A stretch of 9,690 nt of DNA from Christensenellaceae bacterium (GTDB lineage Bacteria > Bacillota > Clostridia > Christensenellales > DTU072). The position numbers were made by a program, and so were the translations under genes. Under the pieces are notes generated by a model. That model was not told where the DNA came from, ran no database searches, and saw only the letters and a program-made list of their open reading frames with translations. Below are positions 1-6,614 of this stretch, piece by piece. Position 1 is the stretch's first letter. Each line of letters opens with the position of its first letter. The stretch spans positions 1 to 9,690 of the forward strand of contig JAISKW010000026.1 in assembly GCA_031260775.1 (NCBI GenBank). Direction: 5' to 3'.

Positions 1-1
1 C

Positions 2-75
2 GGCGTAATAGCCAAGCGGTAAGGCACGGGCCTGCAAAGCCTTGACCCCCGGTTCAAATCCGGGTTACGCCTCCA
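2..75 (+). tRNA. tRNA-Cys (anticodon GCA)
   Basis: The acceptor arms GGCGTAA (2-8) and TTACGCC (65-71) pair perfectly and are followed by discriminator T72 and an encoded CCA. The seven-base anticodon loop CTGCAAA carries GCA at 34-36, so it decodes UGC/UGU. The D arm (GCC...GGC) and the T arm with loop TTCAAAT are both present. The outer anticodon-stem pair is a C27/T43 mismatch with a G-T pair beside it, so that stem is weak but still foldable. It is first of three tRNA genes, and its promoter lies before the window. Confidence 0.96.
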
Positions 76-79
76 AAAT

Positions 80-111
80 TTAACGGAGGGTGCGCAAGCA
101 ACCTCCGTTAA
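80..111 (+). other. Spacer hairpin between tRNA-Cys and tRNA-Leu
   Basis: TTAACGGAGG (80-89) pairs with CCTCCGTTAA (102-111). A G/A mismatch follows, then TGC (91-93) pairs with GCA (98-100) around a GCAA (GNRA-type) tetraloop. The bases after it (TTCTTTCC) are not a real T-run, and only 10 bases remain before tRNA-Leu, too few for a promoter. It is therefore more likely a processing or stability hairpin inside a polycistronic tRNA transcript than a full terminator. The outer stem recurs in the next spacer. Confidence 0.75.
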
Positions 112-121
112 TTCTTTCCGC

Positions 122-208
122 GCCATTGTGGCGGAATAGGCAGACGCAAGGGACTTAAAATCCCTCGGACGCAAGTCCGTGCCGGTTCGACCCCGGCCAA
201 TGGCACCA
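122..208 (+). tRNA. tRNA-Leu (anticodon UAA)
   Basis: The acceptor stem GCCATTG (122-128) pairs with CAATGGC (198-204), followed by A205 and an encoded CCA (206-208). A perfect five-pair anticodon stem (149-153 with 161-165) encloses the loop CTTAAAA, with TAA at 156-158. The long variable arm, CGGAC-GCAA-GTCCG (166-179), marks it as a class II tRNA, as expected for leucine. The T arm GCCGG/CCGGC with loop TTCGACC is present. It reads UUA and probably UUG codons. Confidence 0.97.
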
Positions 209-247
209 AACGGAGGTTGCCCTATAGGTAGCCTCCGTTTGTATTAT
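208..247 (+). terminator. Hairpin after tRNA-Leu, possible weak terminator
   Basis: AAACGGAGG (208-216) pairs with CCTCCGTTT (232-240). The stem continues through T-G, T-A and G-T pairs to CC/GG (220-221 with 227-228), with a five-base loop. The following TTTGTATTATT is U-rich but interrupted, so termination may be partial. The outer stem is almost identical to the hairpin at 80-111, while the inner arms differ. TATTAT (242-247) and TAGTAT (259-264) precede tRNA-Gln, but neither has a clear -35 element. Confidence 0.6.
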
Positions 248-264
248 TAAATCTTGAATAGTAT

Positions 265-340
265 TGGGCTGTAGCCAAGCGGTAAGGCAGCGGACTTTGA
301 CTCCGCCATTCCGAAAGTTCGAATCTTTCCAGCCCAGCCA
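265..340 (+). tRNA. tRNA-Gln (anticodon UUG)
   Basis: The acceptor stem TGGGCTG (265-271) pairs with CAGCCCA (330-336), followed by G337 and an encoded CCA (338-340). The anticodon stem GCGGA/TCCGC encloses CTTTGAC, with TTG at 297-299. The T arm GAAAG/CTTTC with loop TTCGAAT is intact. The D arm is identical over 18 bases to that of the upstream tRNA-Cys, which is ordinary for D arms. It reads CAA and CAG codons. An open reading frame of 105 codons that starts inside this tRNA is spurious. Confidence 0.97.
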
Positions 341-342
341 CG

Positions 343-378
343 AAAAGGGTAGCCGTGTCGTGACACGGCTACCTTTTT
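343..378 (+). terminator. Strong intrinsic terminator ending the tRNA cluster
   Basis: GTAGCCGTGT (349-358) pairs with ACACGGCTAC (363-372) around a four-base loop. The stem is extended by flanking GG/CC and A-run/T-run pairs and ends in a run of five T (374-378). It begins two bases after the CCA of tRNA-Gln. Read on the minus strand it ends in CCCTTTT, so it can also terminate the converging DUF1540 gene, whose stop codon is 23 bases away. Confidence 0.92.
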
Positions 379-401
379 CAATTGCATTTACCGATTATTA
401 T

Positions 402-707
402 TTATTTGTGTTCAACTCTCGTTTTGCACTTTGTTCTGAAAACGGTGTCACTGACGAGTATCGACGAAGCACAGCACTTATTGTCCGAATTATAGAGGCA
501 ATCGGCATCGCATCTTACCGTTTCGGGTGCGTCTTGGAGCATATCGTCGGCGGCTTCAAGCTCAGCAAAGGTTTGCTCTAACGTTCCGCCCGCGCGCTTA
601 ATTTTACTGTCGCACATACCCTTTTCGGATATGCCGATTATGCTTGCGTTACAACGTTGCTTTAGGTTGTGACGGCAATTTGAAGTCGTGCATTTTAATT
701 GGTTCAT
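402..707 (-). CDS. Small Cys-rich protein with two DUF1540 domains
   Basis: This 101-residue soluble protein contains the DUF1540 cysteine pattern twice. Copy 1 (about 4-33) has C6, C11, C19 and C32. Copy 2 (about 64-96) has C66, C70, C78/C79 and C94, with the family-like phrase CCASSILVSD and a final TKCKT. An acidic helix (about 42-60) joins them. The family is known from Bacillota as short Cys-rich proteins of unknown function, and four regularly spaced Cys per copy suggest metal binding (inference). Copy 2 fits the family better; in copy 1 the segment before the last Cys is shortened. The ATG at 707 is the only plausible start, because an in-frame TAG lies two codons upstream. No Shine-Dalgarno sequence is close: an AGGGAGG lies about 28 bases before the ATG. 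The gene is divergent from rlmN and converges on the tRNA terminator. Confidence 0.85.
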   Translation of the reverse strand: MNQLKCTTSNCRHNLKQRCNASIIGISEKGMCDSKIKRAGGTLEQTFAELEAADDMLQDAPETVRCDADCLYNSDNKCCASSILVSDTVFRTKCKTRVEHK

Positions 708-717
708 AATCTAATAT

Positions 718-746
718 TTAGAGGAACGCCGTTCCTCCCTTATAAT
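718..746 (+). promoter_or_regulatory. Putative sigma-A promoter for rlmN
   Basis: A perfect TATAAT lies at 741-746. Seventeen bases upstream is TTAGAG (718-723), a partial match to TTGACA. Transcription would start near 753, giving a leader of about 25 bases before the rlmN ATG at 778. The inverted repeat 721-737 overlaps the -35 edge and the spacer. Confidence 0.6.
721..737. repeat. Perfect inverted repeat in the DUF1540/rlmN intergenic region
   Basis: GAGGAACG and CGTTCCTC form eight-base arms around a single C at 729. On the + strand it fills most of the gap between a TATAAT box (741-746) and the expected -35 position, where an operator could sit. On the minus strand it would lie in the untranslated leader of the DUF1540 gene, overlapping the only GGGAGG there, so a leader hairpin is also possible. 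The regulator is unknown. Confidence 0.6.
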
Positions 747-777
747 AGTTTGGGCTTATTCACAAGAAATTAACCAA

Positions 778-1893
778 ATGTTACCCTCGTTAGACAATTT
801 ATCACTCCTTGAGCTGCAAGAACTTGCGGTTTCTTTGGGTGAACCGAAGTTCCGCGGTGAGCAGCTTTATGGCGCGGTGCTTCGCGGTAAAGAGTTTTCG
901 GAAATCACAAACCTCCCGAAAGCGTTTATCGAAAAGGTGTCCGAAAAATATACGGCGCAATCGCTAACCGTGCATTCGGTTTATACATCGCGCGACAAGT
1001 CGCAAAAATACCTTTTCACGTTGTCGGACGGAAACATTATCGAAAGCGTTTTTATGCCGCATTCTTACGGCGATACCGTTTGCGTTTCGACCCAATGCGG
1101 CTGCCGTATGGGTTGCGTGTTTTGCGCTTCGGGAGAGGGCGGACTTGTCCGCAGTTTAACCGCGGGTGAAATTTTCGGGCAAGTCATTCAAATTAACCGC
1201 CGTTCGTACTCAAACTTTGACGGCGGTGTCCGCAATATAACGAACATTGTCTTAATGGGCAGCGGCGAGCCGCTCGATAACTACGACGAGGTCGTCCGTT
1301 TCGTAAACCTTGCAAACGAAGTTAAGGGGCTAAACATAAGCCGCCGTAACATTTCGCTTTCAACCGTCGGAATCGTTCCTAACATCTACCGTCTTGCGGA
1401 CGAAAATGTGGGCGTTACGCTTGCAATATCGTTGCACGCCTCCGACGACAACACAAGAAATACGCTAATCCCCATGAACAAAAAATATCCTATCGAGGAT
1501 ATAATTAAAGCCGCCAAATATTTCGTTGAAAAAACCGGTCGCAGGGTGTGCTTCGAGTACGCTATGACGGGGCTTGAAAACTCGTCCATAAACTCCGCCA
1601 AACACCTCGCAAGGTTGGTTAAAGGATTCCAAACACATGTGAATCTGATACCCTTAAACTTCGTTAAGGAAAAGGATGTAAAACCCGCAAGCGAGCAAAG
1701 AATCAACGCATTTTTAGAAACTCTTACTTCCTTAGGTGTGTCGGCTACGATTAGATTTAGTAGCGGCGGCGACAGTAACGCCGCATGCGGACAACTCCGC
1801 GCAAGGTTTTTAACCCAAAGCGGCGAGGCGCGCAAAAACACCCCCACAACGCAACGCGAGCGGCTCAACTCAAAATCAGACGGAAGCAAATAG
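778..1893 (+). CDS. rlmN: Dual-specificity RNA methyltransferase RlmN
   Basis: This radical-SAM enzyme methylates C2 of A2503 in 23S rRNA and, in the family, of A37 in some tRNAs. The 4Fe-4S motif is C109-x3-C113-x2-C116 within GCRMGCVFCAS. The two cysteines used in the family's ping-pong mechanism are visible: C102 in VCVSTQ and C337 in AACGQLR. Other signatures are GGLVRSLTAGEI (about 121-132), MGSGEPLDNYD, ISLHASDD, TGRRVCFEYA and HVNLIPLN. The N-terminal 70 residues match the family's helical RNA-binding domain, and 371 residues is a normal length. An extra Cys (C107) sits beside the cluster. The segment before C337 reads IRFSSGGDSNAACGQ, where relatives usually have an Arg-rich stretch and D-I-D. 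About 27 polar, basic residues trail the core. The start ATG lacks a Shine-Dalgarno sequence (AAATTAACCAA precedes it), and the gene ends with TAG directly followed by TAA. Confidence 0.95.
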   Translation: MLPSLDNLSLLELQELAVSLGEPKFRGEQLYGAVLRGKEFSEITNLPKAFIEKVSEKYTAQSLTVHSVYTSRDKSQKYLFTLSDGNIIESVFMPHSYGDTVCVSTQCGCRMGCVFCASGEGGLVRSLTAGEIFGQVIQINRRSYSNFDGGVRNITNIVLMGSGEPLDNYDEVVRFVNLANEVKGLNISRRNISLSTVGIVPNIYRLADENVGVTLAISLHASDDNTRNTLIPMNKKYPIEDIIKAAKYFVEKTGRRVCFEYAMTGLENSSINSAKHLARLVKGFQTHVNLIPLNFVKEKDVKPASEQRINAFLETLTSLGVSATIRFSSGGDSNAACGQLRARFLTQSGEARKNTPTTQRERLNSKSDGSK

Positions 1894-1918
1894 TAAATAA
1901 CAGTGTTTATACTAATTT

Positions 1919-1927
1919 TGGTATAAT
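1919..1927 (+). promoter_or_regulatory. Extended -10 promoter for the membrane protein and tgt
   Basis: TGGTATAAT is a perfect extended -10 element (TGn plus TATAAT). No good -35 lies 16-18 bases upstream, which the extended element can compensate for. Transcription should begin near 1934, only about four bases before the ATG at 1938, so the transcript would be leaderless or nearly so. Confidence 0.6.
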
Positions 1928-1937
1928 AACAAGTGGA

Positions 1938-2699
1938 ATGTATATCTCCAAAAAAAATTCAATATTCGCATTGACCGCCGTTGCGGTATTTTTTGTACTG
2001 CTTTCATTTTTTGCGAATAATTCTTCGCAAAAAGCCGCTCTCGCCGAGGAAACAACCGCTGCGAAATGGGAAATTGCATACAATGACGCAACAACGCGCA
2101 ACGGCGAAAGATATTTTTCATACACGTTTATCATTCAGGCTGAGGAGGAAAACCGCCTGAAAATTGCAAACGGGCTGTCGACAATTTTCCCCGAAAACGC
2201 AATTAATGTTAACGGGAAAGCCGTTGAAATTTTCCTTGTCCGCTTTGACGACGTTACGGACTATTATATTGCCACCGGTTATACCGGCTTCGAGGTCTAT
2301 GAAGAACGCGAAATTGTAGAGCGCACCGCCTTTTATGAGGTCACGGACGTTTCACGGAAGGTTCCGTCCTCCGTATTCGTCAACGAAAAACTCGTGCAAG
2401 CCGAGACCTTATTAAAACGCTACGGCGCGGAGGACTTCGAGTACCGCTACAACTTTATTACCGTTTACGGCACAAATAAAATCAGCCCCGAAAACGCCGA
2501 TTTATACGCGCTTCCGACCGGTGAAACGGTATACAGCTTTGTGGTTTCGGTTCCCCAAACCGACTTTACTGCGGTTTTATATCAACAGCGAGCCCGCGCC
2601 CCGATGTGGTATGTTGCGATAATAGTTCCGTCGGTTGCAATCGTTGCGGCGTTTACAATCGCGGTAGTTTTTATCAATAAAAAGAAGAAAGATGTTTAA
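1938..2699 (+). CDS. Predicted type I membrane protein of unknown function
   Basis: I do not recognise the family. The frame is open from 1785, but the ATG at 1938 is the credible start. It gives 253 residues beginning MYISKK, followed by a hydrophobic signal segment (about 8-25) and a likely signal peptidase I site after ALA (about 36). The next 185 residues are extracytoplasmic, rich in beta-prone Tyr/Val/Phe/Thr and acidic residues, and contain no Cys. A C-terminal transmembrane helix (about 223-246) ends in a KKKK stop-transfer tail. The expected form is an exported domain with a short cytoplasmic tail. There is no lipobox and no recognisable catalytic motif. The stop codon overlaps the tgt start by eight bases (2692-2699), implying translational coupling. 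It has its own extended -10 promoter just upstream. The codons from 1785 to 1937 overlap rlmN in another frame, have no export logic, and are left out. Confidence 0.78.
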   Translation: MYISKKNSIFALTAVAVFFVLLSFFANNSSQKAALAEETTAAKWEIAYNDATTRNGERYFSYTFIIQAEEENRLKIANGLSTIFPENAINVNGKAVEIFLVRFDDVTDYYIATGYTGFEVYEEREIVERTAFYEVTDVSRKVPSSVFVNEKLVQAETLLKRYGAEDFEYRYNFITVYGTNKISPENADLYALPTGETVYSFVVSVPQTDFTAVLYQQRARAPMWYVAIIVPSVAIVAAFTIAVVFINKKKKDV

Positions 2700-3804
2700 G
2701 TACGAGGTAGTAGCGGAATGTAAAGTAACGGGCGCGCGCGCCGGGGTTTTTACCACGCCGCACGGGGTTATAAACACACCCGTATTTATGCCTGTCGGTA
2801 CGCAAGCCTCAGTTAAGGGTTTGACTCCCGAGCAGGTTAAGGACTGCGGCAGTCAAATTATGCTCTCGAATGCCTACCACCTCGCAATGCGCCCCGGCGA
2901 AAATATCGTAAAGGCGGCGGGGGGATTGCACAAGTTCATGAATTGGGACAAGCCGATTCTTACCGATAGCGGTGGTTTTCAGGTGTATTCGCTTTCTAAA
3001 ATCCGAAAGGTGACGGACGAGGGAGTTAAATTTCAAAGTCATATCGACGGCTCGGCGCATTTTTTCACGCCCGAAAGCGATATGCGGTTGCAAGAGGATT
3101 TGGGCGCGGATATTATAATGGCGTTTGACGAATGCACAAGCGCGGGTATCGAATACAAAAAAGCACGGGCGGCGGTAATTCGCACAAGCGAGTGGCTGAA
3201 GCGTTGCAAGGCGGCGCATACGGATAACTCAACGCAAATGTTGTTCCCGATAATCCAAGGGAATGTGTACCCCGATTTGCGCAAGCTTAGCGCGGAGCTT
3301 ACCGTGCCGCATGCGGAATGCGGAATAGCGGTAGGCGGATTGTCCGTCGGCGAAAGCGCGGAAGAAATGTACGGTATGCTCGACGTTCTGCAGCCGATTT
3401 TGCCCAAAAATATGCCGCACTACTTAATGGGAGTCGGCTCGGCTGACTATATTATCGAAGCGATTTCGCGCGGAATCGATATGTTCGATTGCGTTTTGCC
3501 CACAAGAATTGCCCGTAACGGCAGCGCAATGACGATGAACGGCGATATAATCGTCCGCGACGCGCCGTACAAAGAAGACTATACCCCCATAGAAGCCGGA
3601 TGCGACTGTTATGCGTGTAAGGGATACACAAAAGCCTATATAAGGCATCTGTTGAAGGCGGGAGAGGTAATGGGCGGCAGTCTTATTTCGATTCATAATA
3701 TACGGTTTTTACACCGTCTGACCGAAAAAATCCGCGCGGCGATAATCGAAGGAACATTTCCGGAACTCTTAGAAAAATTCAGAAAAACGGCAAGCTTTTT
3801 ATAA
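2692..3804 (+). CDS. tgt: tRNA-guanine transglycosylase (Tgt)
   Basis: Tgt replaces guanine-34 of GUN-anticodon tRNAs (Asp, Asn, His, Tyr) with preQ1 or queuine, a step of queuosine synthesis. In the 370-residue protein, TDSGGFQVYS (91-100) holds the substrate-binding/general-base Asp D92. MAFDEC (143-148) and FPIIQGN (185-191) line the base pocket, and GGLSVGE (215-221) follows. GIDMFDCVLPTR (261-272) carries the predicted nucleophile D266. The zinc site is C304-x-C306-x2-C309 with H335, as in the bacterial family. Length and motif order are canonical and nothing is missing. It starts within the end of the upstream membrane-protein gene; the purine-rich AAAAAGAAGAAAG before the ATG is only a weak ribosome-binding site. 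No other queuosine gene is in the window, so the free base made or salvaged cannot be deduced. No clear terminator follows. Confidence 0.97.
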   Translation: MFKYEVVAECKVTGARAGVFTTPHGVINTPVFMPVGTQASVKGLTPEQVKDCGSQIMLSNAYHLAMRPGENIVKAAGGLHKFMNWDKPILTDSGGFQVYSLSKIRKVTDEGVKFQSHIDGSAHFFTPESDMRLQEDLGADIIMAFDECTSAGIEYKKARAAVIRTSEWLKRCKAAHTDNSTQMLFPIIQGNVYPDLRKLSAELTVPHAECGIAVGGLSVGESAEEMYGMLDVLQPILPKNMPHYLMGVGSADYIIEAISRGIDMFDCVLPTRIARNGSAMTMNGDIIVRDAPYKEDYTPIEAGCDCYACKGYTKAYIRHLLKAGEVMGGSLISIHNIRFLHRLTEKIRAAIIEGTFPELLEKFRKTASFL

Positions 3805-3856
3805 AACACGGTTGTCCACGCACTAAAGATGATGTATGTATTGCAATCTTCGTCTA

Positions 3857-3880
3857 TGGTAAAATCTAAATTGGTATTAT
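3857..3880 (+). promoter_or_regulatory. Two candidate extended -10 boxes before the lipase-like lipoprotein
   Basis: TGGTAAAAT (3857-3865) and TGGTATTAT (3872-3880) are each TGn plus a five-of-six -10 match, 15 bases apart. Neither has a convincing -35. They predict leaders of about 25 and 10 bases before the ATG at 3897. They lie in the 92-base gap after tgt, which has no other visible element, and suggest the lipoprotein gene is transcribed independently. Confidence 0.45.
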
Positions 3881-3896
3881 CCGAAATCAAGATTTT

Positions 3897-5369
3897 ATGA
3901 AAAGAAAATTAATTATTACGCTCGTTGTCTTCGCGGTTTTATTAACGGCGGCGCTTACGGCTTGCGCATCTACCGATAATACGGAGCTTCGCGAAAAAAT
4001 CAAAAACGACGTTTATACCCCCGTTGCGCCTCCCGAGACATTGGATTATCCGCCCGAGGAGGTTGAGTTCGTTCACAAATACCGCGACTACAGCGAGGTT
4101 GACTTCGATTACGAAAAATATCCCGAGCTTAACCCCGACCGCGAGGGCGCGGGTGCGATGGGCGTCGGTCTTTTTTGGCAAAAAATCGTTGACGGCCGTC
4201 TTGTACAATACTCCGCCGACACTCCCGAGGGCGCGGCGTTAATCGACCCCGACAAACCCACATACATCTATGTTCACGGTATGATGGATAACCCCGAGGG
4301 GTATCCGGGCAAGTTCAATTTCCCCGCGAATATCGGCGATTATGCCGATTTCGATTTGGAATCTAACGCTTTCGGAGAGCAGATTCTCTGGGAAAAAGCC
4401 GGCTTTAACTACGGTATTTTGAAATATACGCAATTCACTTCCGAAAACCCTGCTATCGCTTTTTGGAACATCGAGCCAAAGATTTGGGGCTACGACGGCA
4501 TAACCTCAACGGGCACATCCGTGGGCAACCGCTTCCGCTATGTAGGCGGCAAGTTTTCGGATTTAGTCGTTGGCGAGTTCGGCTTGGCGGAGTTTTTCGC
4601 AGGCGAGTATCTTAGGGCATTGAAGCTATTGCCCGATACGTTCGGCAGTCATGAAATCCGTGTCGCAGGGCACAGTATGGGAGGACAGCTTTCGACCGCA
4701 TGGGTGTGGATGCTTACGGAGCTGTACAAAGATAAATGGCTGACTAAGCAACAGTTGCCATCGAGGCTTTCGATTCTTGACCCGTTCTTCGGTATGATTA
4801 TCGACCAAGACGGCGTTGCCGCGCTGTTTTCAAAGCATAATGTTACGATTGGTCTTACGGGCGAAAAGCTTTACCAAAACTATACCGGCGCGCAAATGGG
4901 GCAATGCCTTGTTGATATCAGAGCCGCCGGGCTTGCAATAGAGTATTACGTTTATCCGATGTCGTGGCTGTTATCCGTAACGCCGGACTATGTATTCGAT
5001 GTGATTCGTGAAAACGCGGCGGTGGTTTACATCCAAATTAACTATGCCGGCACGCATCCGGGGTATGTAATCGCCACAGACGGGCACGTCGCGGCGAACG
5101 AATGGTATGTTTGCTCCATTTACTTCGGCGGCGGTTACACGCCTTACGAGTCGTTAACCCCCACGCAAATCGACGCGCTTACAAAAAAAGACCTCACCGT
5201 CCCCTCAAATCCGGGCTACGTTCCCTCGGCGTTGCTCCCGACGGATATTTTGTATACCTTAGCCGGGAATATCTATTATATGACCGAGGGCGGTACAACC
5301 CTCGTTTATGATGACGACGCCTTTGTGCAGATTCAGGACAGATACAGACCGGAAGTACCTGAAGATTAA
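3897..5369 (+). CDS. Lipoprotein with alpha/beta-hydrolase (lipase-like) domain
   Basis: The 490-residue precursor starts MKRK, followed by a hydrophobic stretch and the lipobox LTAC (20-23). Cleavage before C23 and lipid anchoring outside the membrane are expected. An acidic, Pro/Tyr-rich linker runs to about residue 90. The hydrolase core follows: strand YIYVHGM (123-129) with the oxyanion-type HG, then the nucleophile elbow GHSMGGQ (258-264) with S260. LSILDPFF (291-298) supplies candidate acid D295, placed as in lipases with a G/L-DP motif. H397 in TDGHVAANEW is the best candidate catalytic His; H387 is the alternative. The substrate is unknown: triglyceride, phospholipid or another ester are all possible. 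The roughly 90 residues after H397 are of unknown role. The gene has no nearby Shine-Dalgarno sequence. rlmI follows after 24 bases, so co-transcription is likely although the functions look unrelated. Confidence 0.82.
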   Translation: MKRKLIITLVVFAVLLTAALTACASTDNTELREKIKNDVYTPVAPPETLDYPPEEVEFVHKYRDYSEVDFDYEKYPELNPDREGAGAMGVGLFWQKIVDGRLVQYSADTPEGAALIDPDKPTYIYVHGMMDNPEGYPGKFNFPANIGDYADFDLESNAFGEQILWEKAGFNYGILKYTQFTSENPAIAFWNIEPKIWGYDGITSTGTSVGNRFRYVGGKFSDLVVGEFGLAEFFAGEYLRALKLLPDTFGSHEIRVAGHSMGGQLSTAWVWMLTELYKDKWLTKQQLPSRLSILDPFFGMIIDQDGVAALFSKHNVTIGLTGEKLYQNYTGAQMGQCLVDIRAAGLAIEYYVYPMSWLLSVTPDYVFDVIRENAAVVYIQINYAGTHPGYVIATDGHVAANEWYVCSIYFGGGYTPYESLTPTQIDALTKKDLTVPSNPGYVPSALLPTDILYTLAGNIYYMTEGGTTLVYDDDAFVQIQDRYRPEVPED

Positions 5370-5393
5370 ACGCACCATTTCGCGTTTTCGCAA

Positions 5394-6614
5394 ATGAAGA
5401 CGATAATCTTAGACGTGTACGATATTATTCTGAAAAAGGGCGCGGAGCGCGAAATATTGCGCGGTGAAAAATCAATTGTTTACGCCAATGAGGTACTGCG
5501 TATTGACGGCAAGGGCGAGCAAGGTGCGGCAGGTGTCGTACATGATATTGACGGACGTTTCGTGGCAAAAGGCTTTGTAAACCATGCGTCAAAAATGCTT
5601 GTACGGGTGCTGACTCGCGAGCCGCACGAAAATATCAACGGTGATTTTTTCAAAGAGAGAATCATAAAAGCATATAATTTCCGAAAAATTTTCTTCGGCG
5701 AAAAGGACTCCTACCGTGCGGTTTTTTCGGACAGCGACGACCTTTCGGGTTTGATTGTCGACCGCTATTACGACGTAACGGAGAACAAGGTTTTACTTTC
5801 GATACAGATACTTTCAAAAGGATTCGACGCAATCAAAGGCGAGCTGATAAAGATACTCGCGGAGGTTTTTTCCGCCTCTACCATAGTTGAAAGAAGCGAC
5901 AGCGACGTGCGGGTCAAGGAAGGACTTCAAGAATTTAAGGGGATTATTTACGGCGAGAACACCTCGGTTGTAACCGTTATCGAAAATGGCGTTACTCTCT
6001 CAGTTGACCTTTTAAGCGGACAAAAGACCGGGTACTTTTTAGACCAAAAACAAAACAGATTTCTGATTCTGAAATACGCCAAAGGCAAGCGCGTTTTGGA
6101 CTTGTTTTGCAACCAAGGCGGTTTTGCCTTAAACGCTCTGAAAGGCGGCGCGGCATTTGCTACGGCGGTTGACATTTCAAAGGAAGCAACCGACAAAGCT
6201 TTAGCGAATTTCACAGCGAACGGCTTTACCGCAAAAAAATGCGAAGTCGTTACGGAAAACGTTTTTGACTTCCTGAATGCGGCAAATAAGGACGCCAAAA
6301 GATACGATTTAATCATTCTTGACCCGCCCGCATTCATAAAAAGCGCAGACAAAATAAAGGAGGGAATGAGCGGATATGCGGACATAAACTCGCGCGCGAT
6401 GCGCCTGTTAAACGACGGAGGAGTTCTTTTAACATGCTCATGTTCGAAGCATCTGACGGTTTCGCTTTTTATGGATATGCTGAAAGATGCCTCCGTTCGG
6501 GCAAAAACGCCGATAAGATTGCTGTCGCTTCCCATTCAATCGCCCGACCACGCGCCGAAAATTACCGAGGAAAACGCCCTATATTTGAAGCTTGCGCTTC
6601 TTATGAAATATTAA
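5394..6614 (+). CDS. rlmI: RlmI-type 23S rRNA m5C methyltransferase
   Basis: The 406-residue protein matches the YccW/RlmI family, which uses S-adenosylmethionine to methylate C1962 (E. coli numbering) of 23S rRNA. A PUA-like RNA-binding domain occupies about 3-75. A linker domain follows with FSDSDDLSGLIVDRYYD (111-127), whose relatives usually read E-D-L-P-G-L at its centre. SGQKTGYFLDQ (208-218) precedes the Rossmann methyltransferase: motif I VLDLFCNQGGF (234-244), acidic D260 closing the second strand, motif IV DPPAF (310-314) and CSCSKH (348-353). Length is typical. Target-base assignment is by family only; some relatives are annotated simply as class I rRNA methyltransferases. The ATG is preceded by CGCGTTTTCGCAA, with no Shine-Dalgarno sequence. 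The last nine residues (LKLALLMKY) and the stop lie in copy 1 of a 41-base tandem repeat. It converges on ddl with no obvious terminator between them. Confidence 0.88.
   Translation: MKTIILDVYDIILKKGAEREILRGEKSIVYANEVLRIDGKGEQGAAGVVHDIDGRFVAKGFVNHASKMLVRVLTREPHENINGDFFKERIIKAYNFRKIFFGEKDSYRAVFSDSDDLSGLIVDRYYDVTENKVLLSIQILSKGFDAIKGELIKILAEVFSASTIVERSDSDVRVKEGLQEFKGIIYGENTSVVTVIENGVTLSVDLLSGQKTGYFLDQKQNRFLILKYAKGKRVLDLFCNQGGFALNALKGGAAFATAVDISKEATDKALANFTANGFTAKKCEVVTENVFDFLNAANKDAKRYDLIILDPPAFIKSADKIKEGMSGYADINSRAMRLLNDGGVLLTCSCSKHLTVSLFMDMLKDASVRAKTPIRLLSLPIQSPDHAPKITEENALYLKLALLMKY

Noticed and set aside
80..378. CRISPR-like or mobile repeat array in the tRNA spacers
   Set aside because: Only two related hairpins plus an unrelated terminator, with tRNAs between them; no regular repeat-spacer pattern, no integrase and no truncated tRNA copy marking an attachment site.
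264..581. 105-codon + strand open frame starting at tRNA-Gln
   Set aside because: It runs through tRNA-Gln, the terminator and the antisense of the DUF1540 gene; no family features.
724..734. LexA (SOS) box in the rlmN/DUF1540 gap
   Set aside because: The half-sites GAAC and GTTC are separated by three bases; the Bacillota LexA box needs four, and neither neighbour is an SOS gene.
1785..1937. N-terminal extension of the membrane protein
   Set aside because: It overlaps rlmN out of frame, has a basic unstructured translation and would bury the signal peptide; ATG 1938 is better.
5948..6535. 195-codon minus frame antisense to rlmI
   Set aside because: It is opposite a well-supported methyltransferase and shows no motif; a shadow frame.
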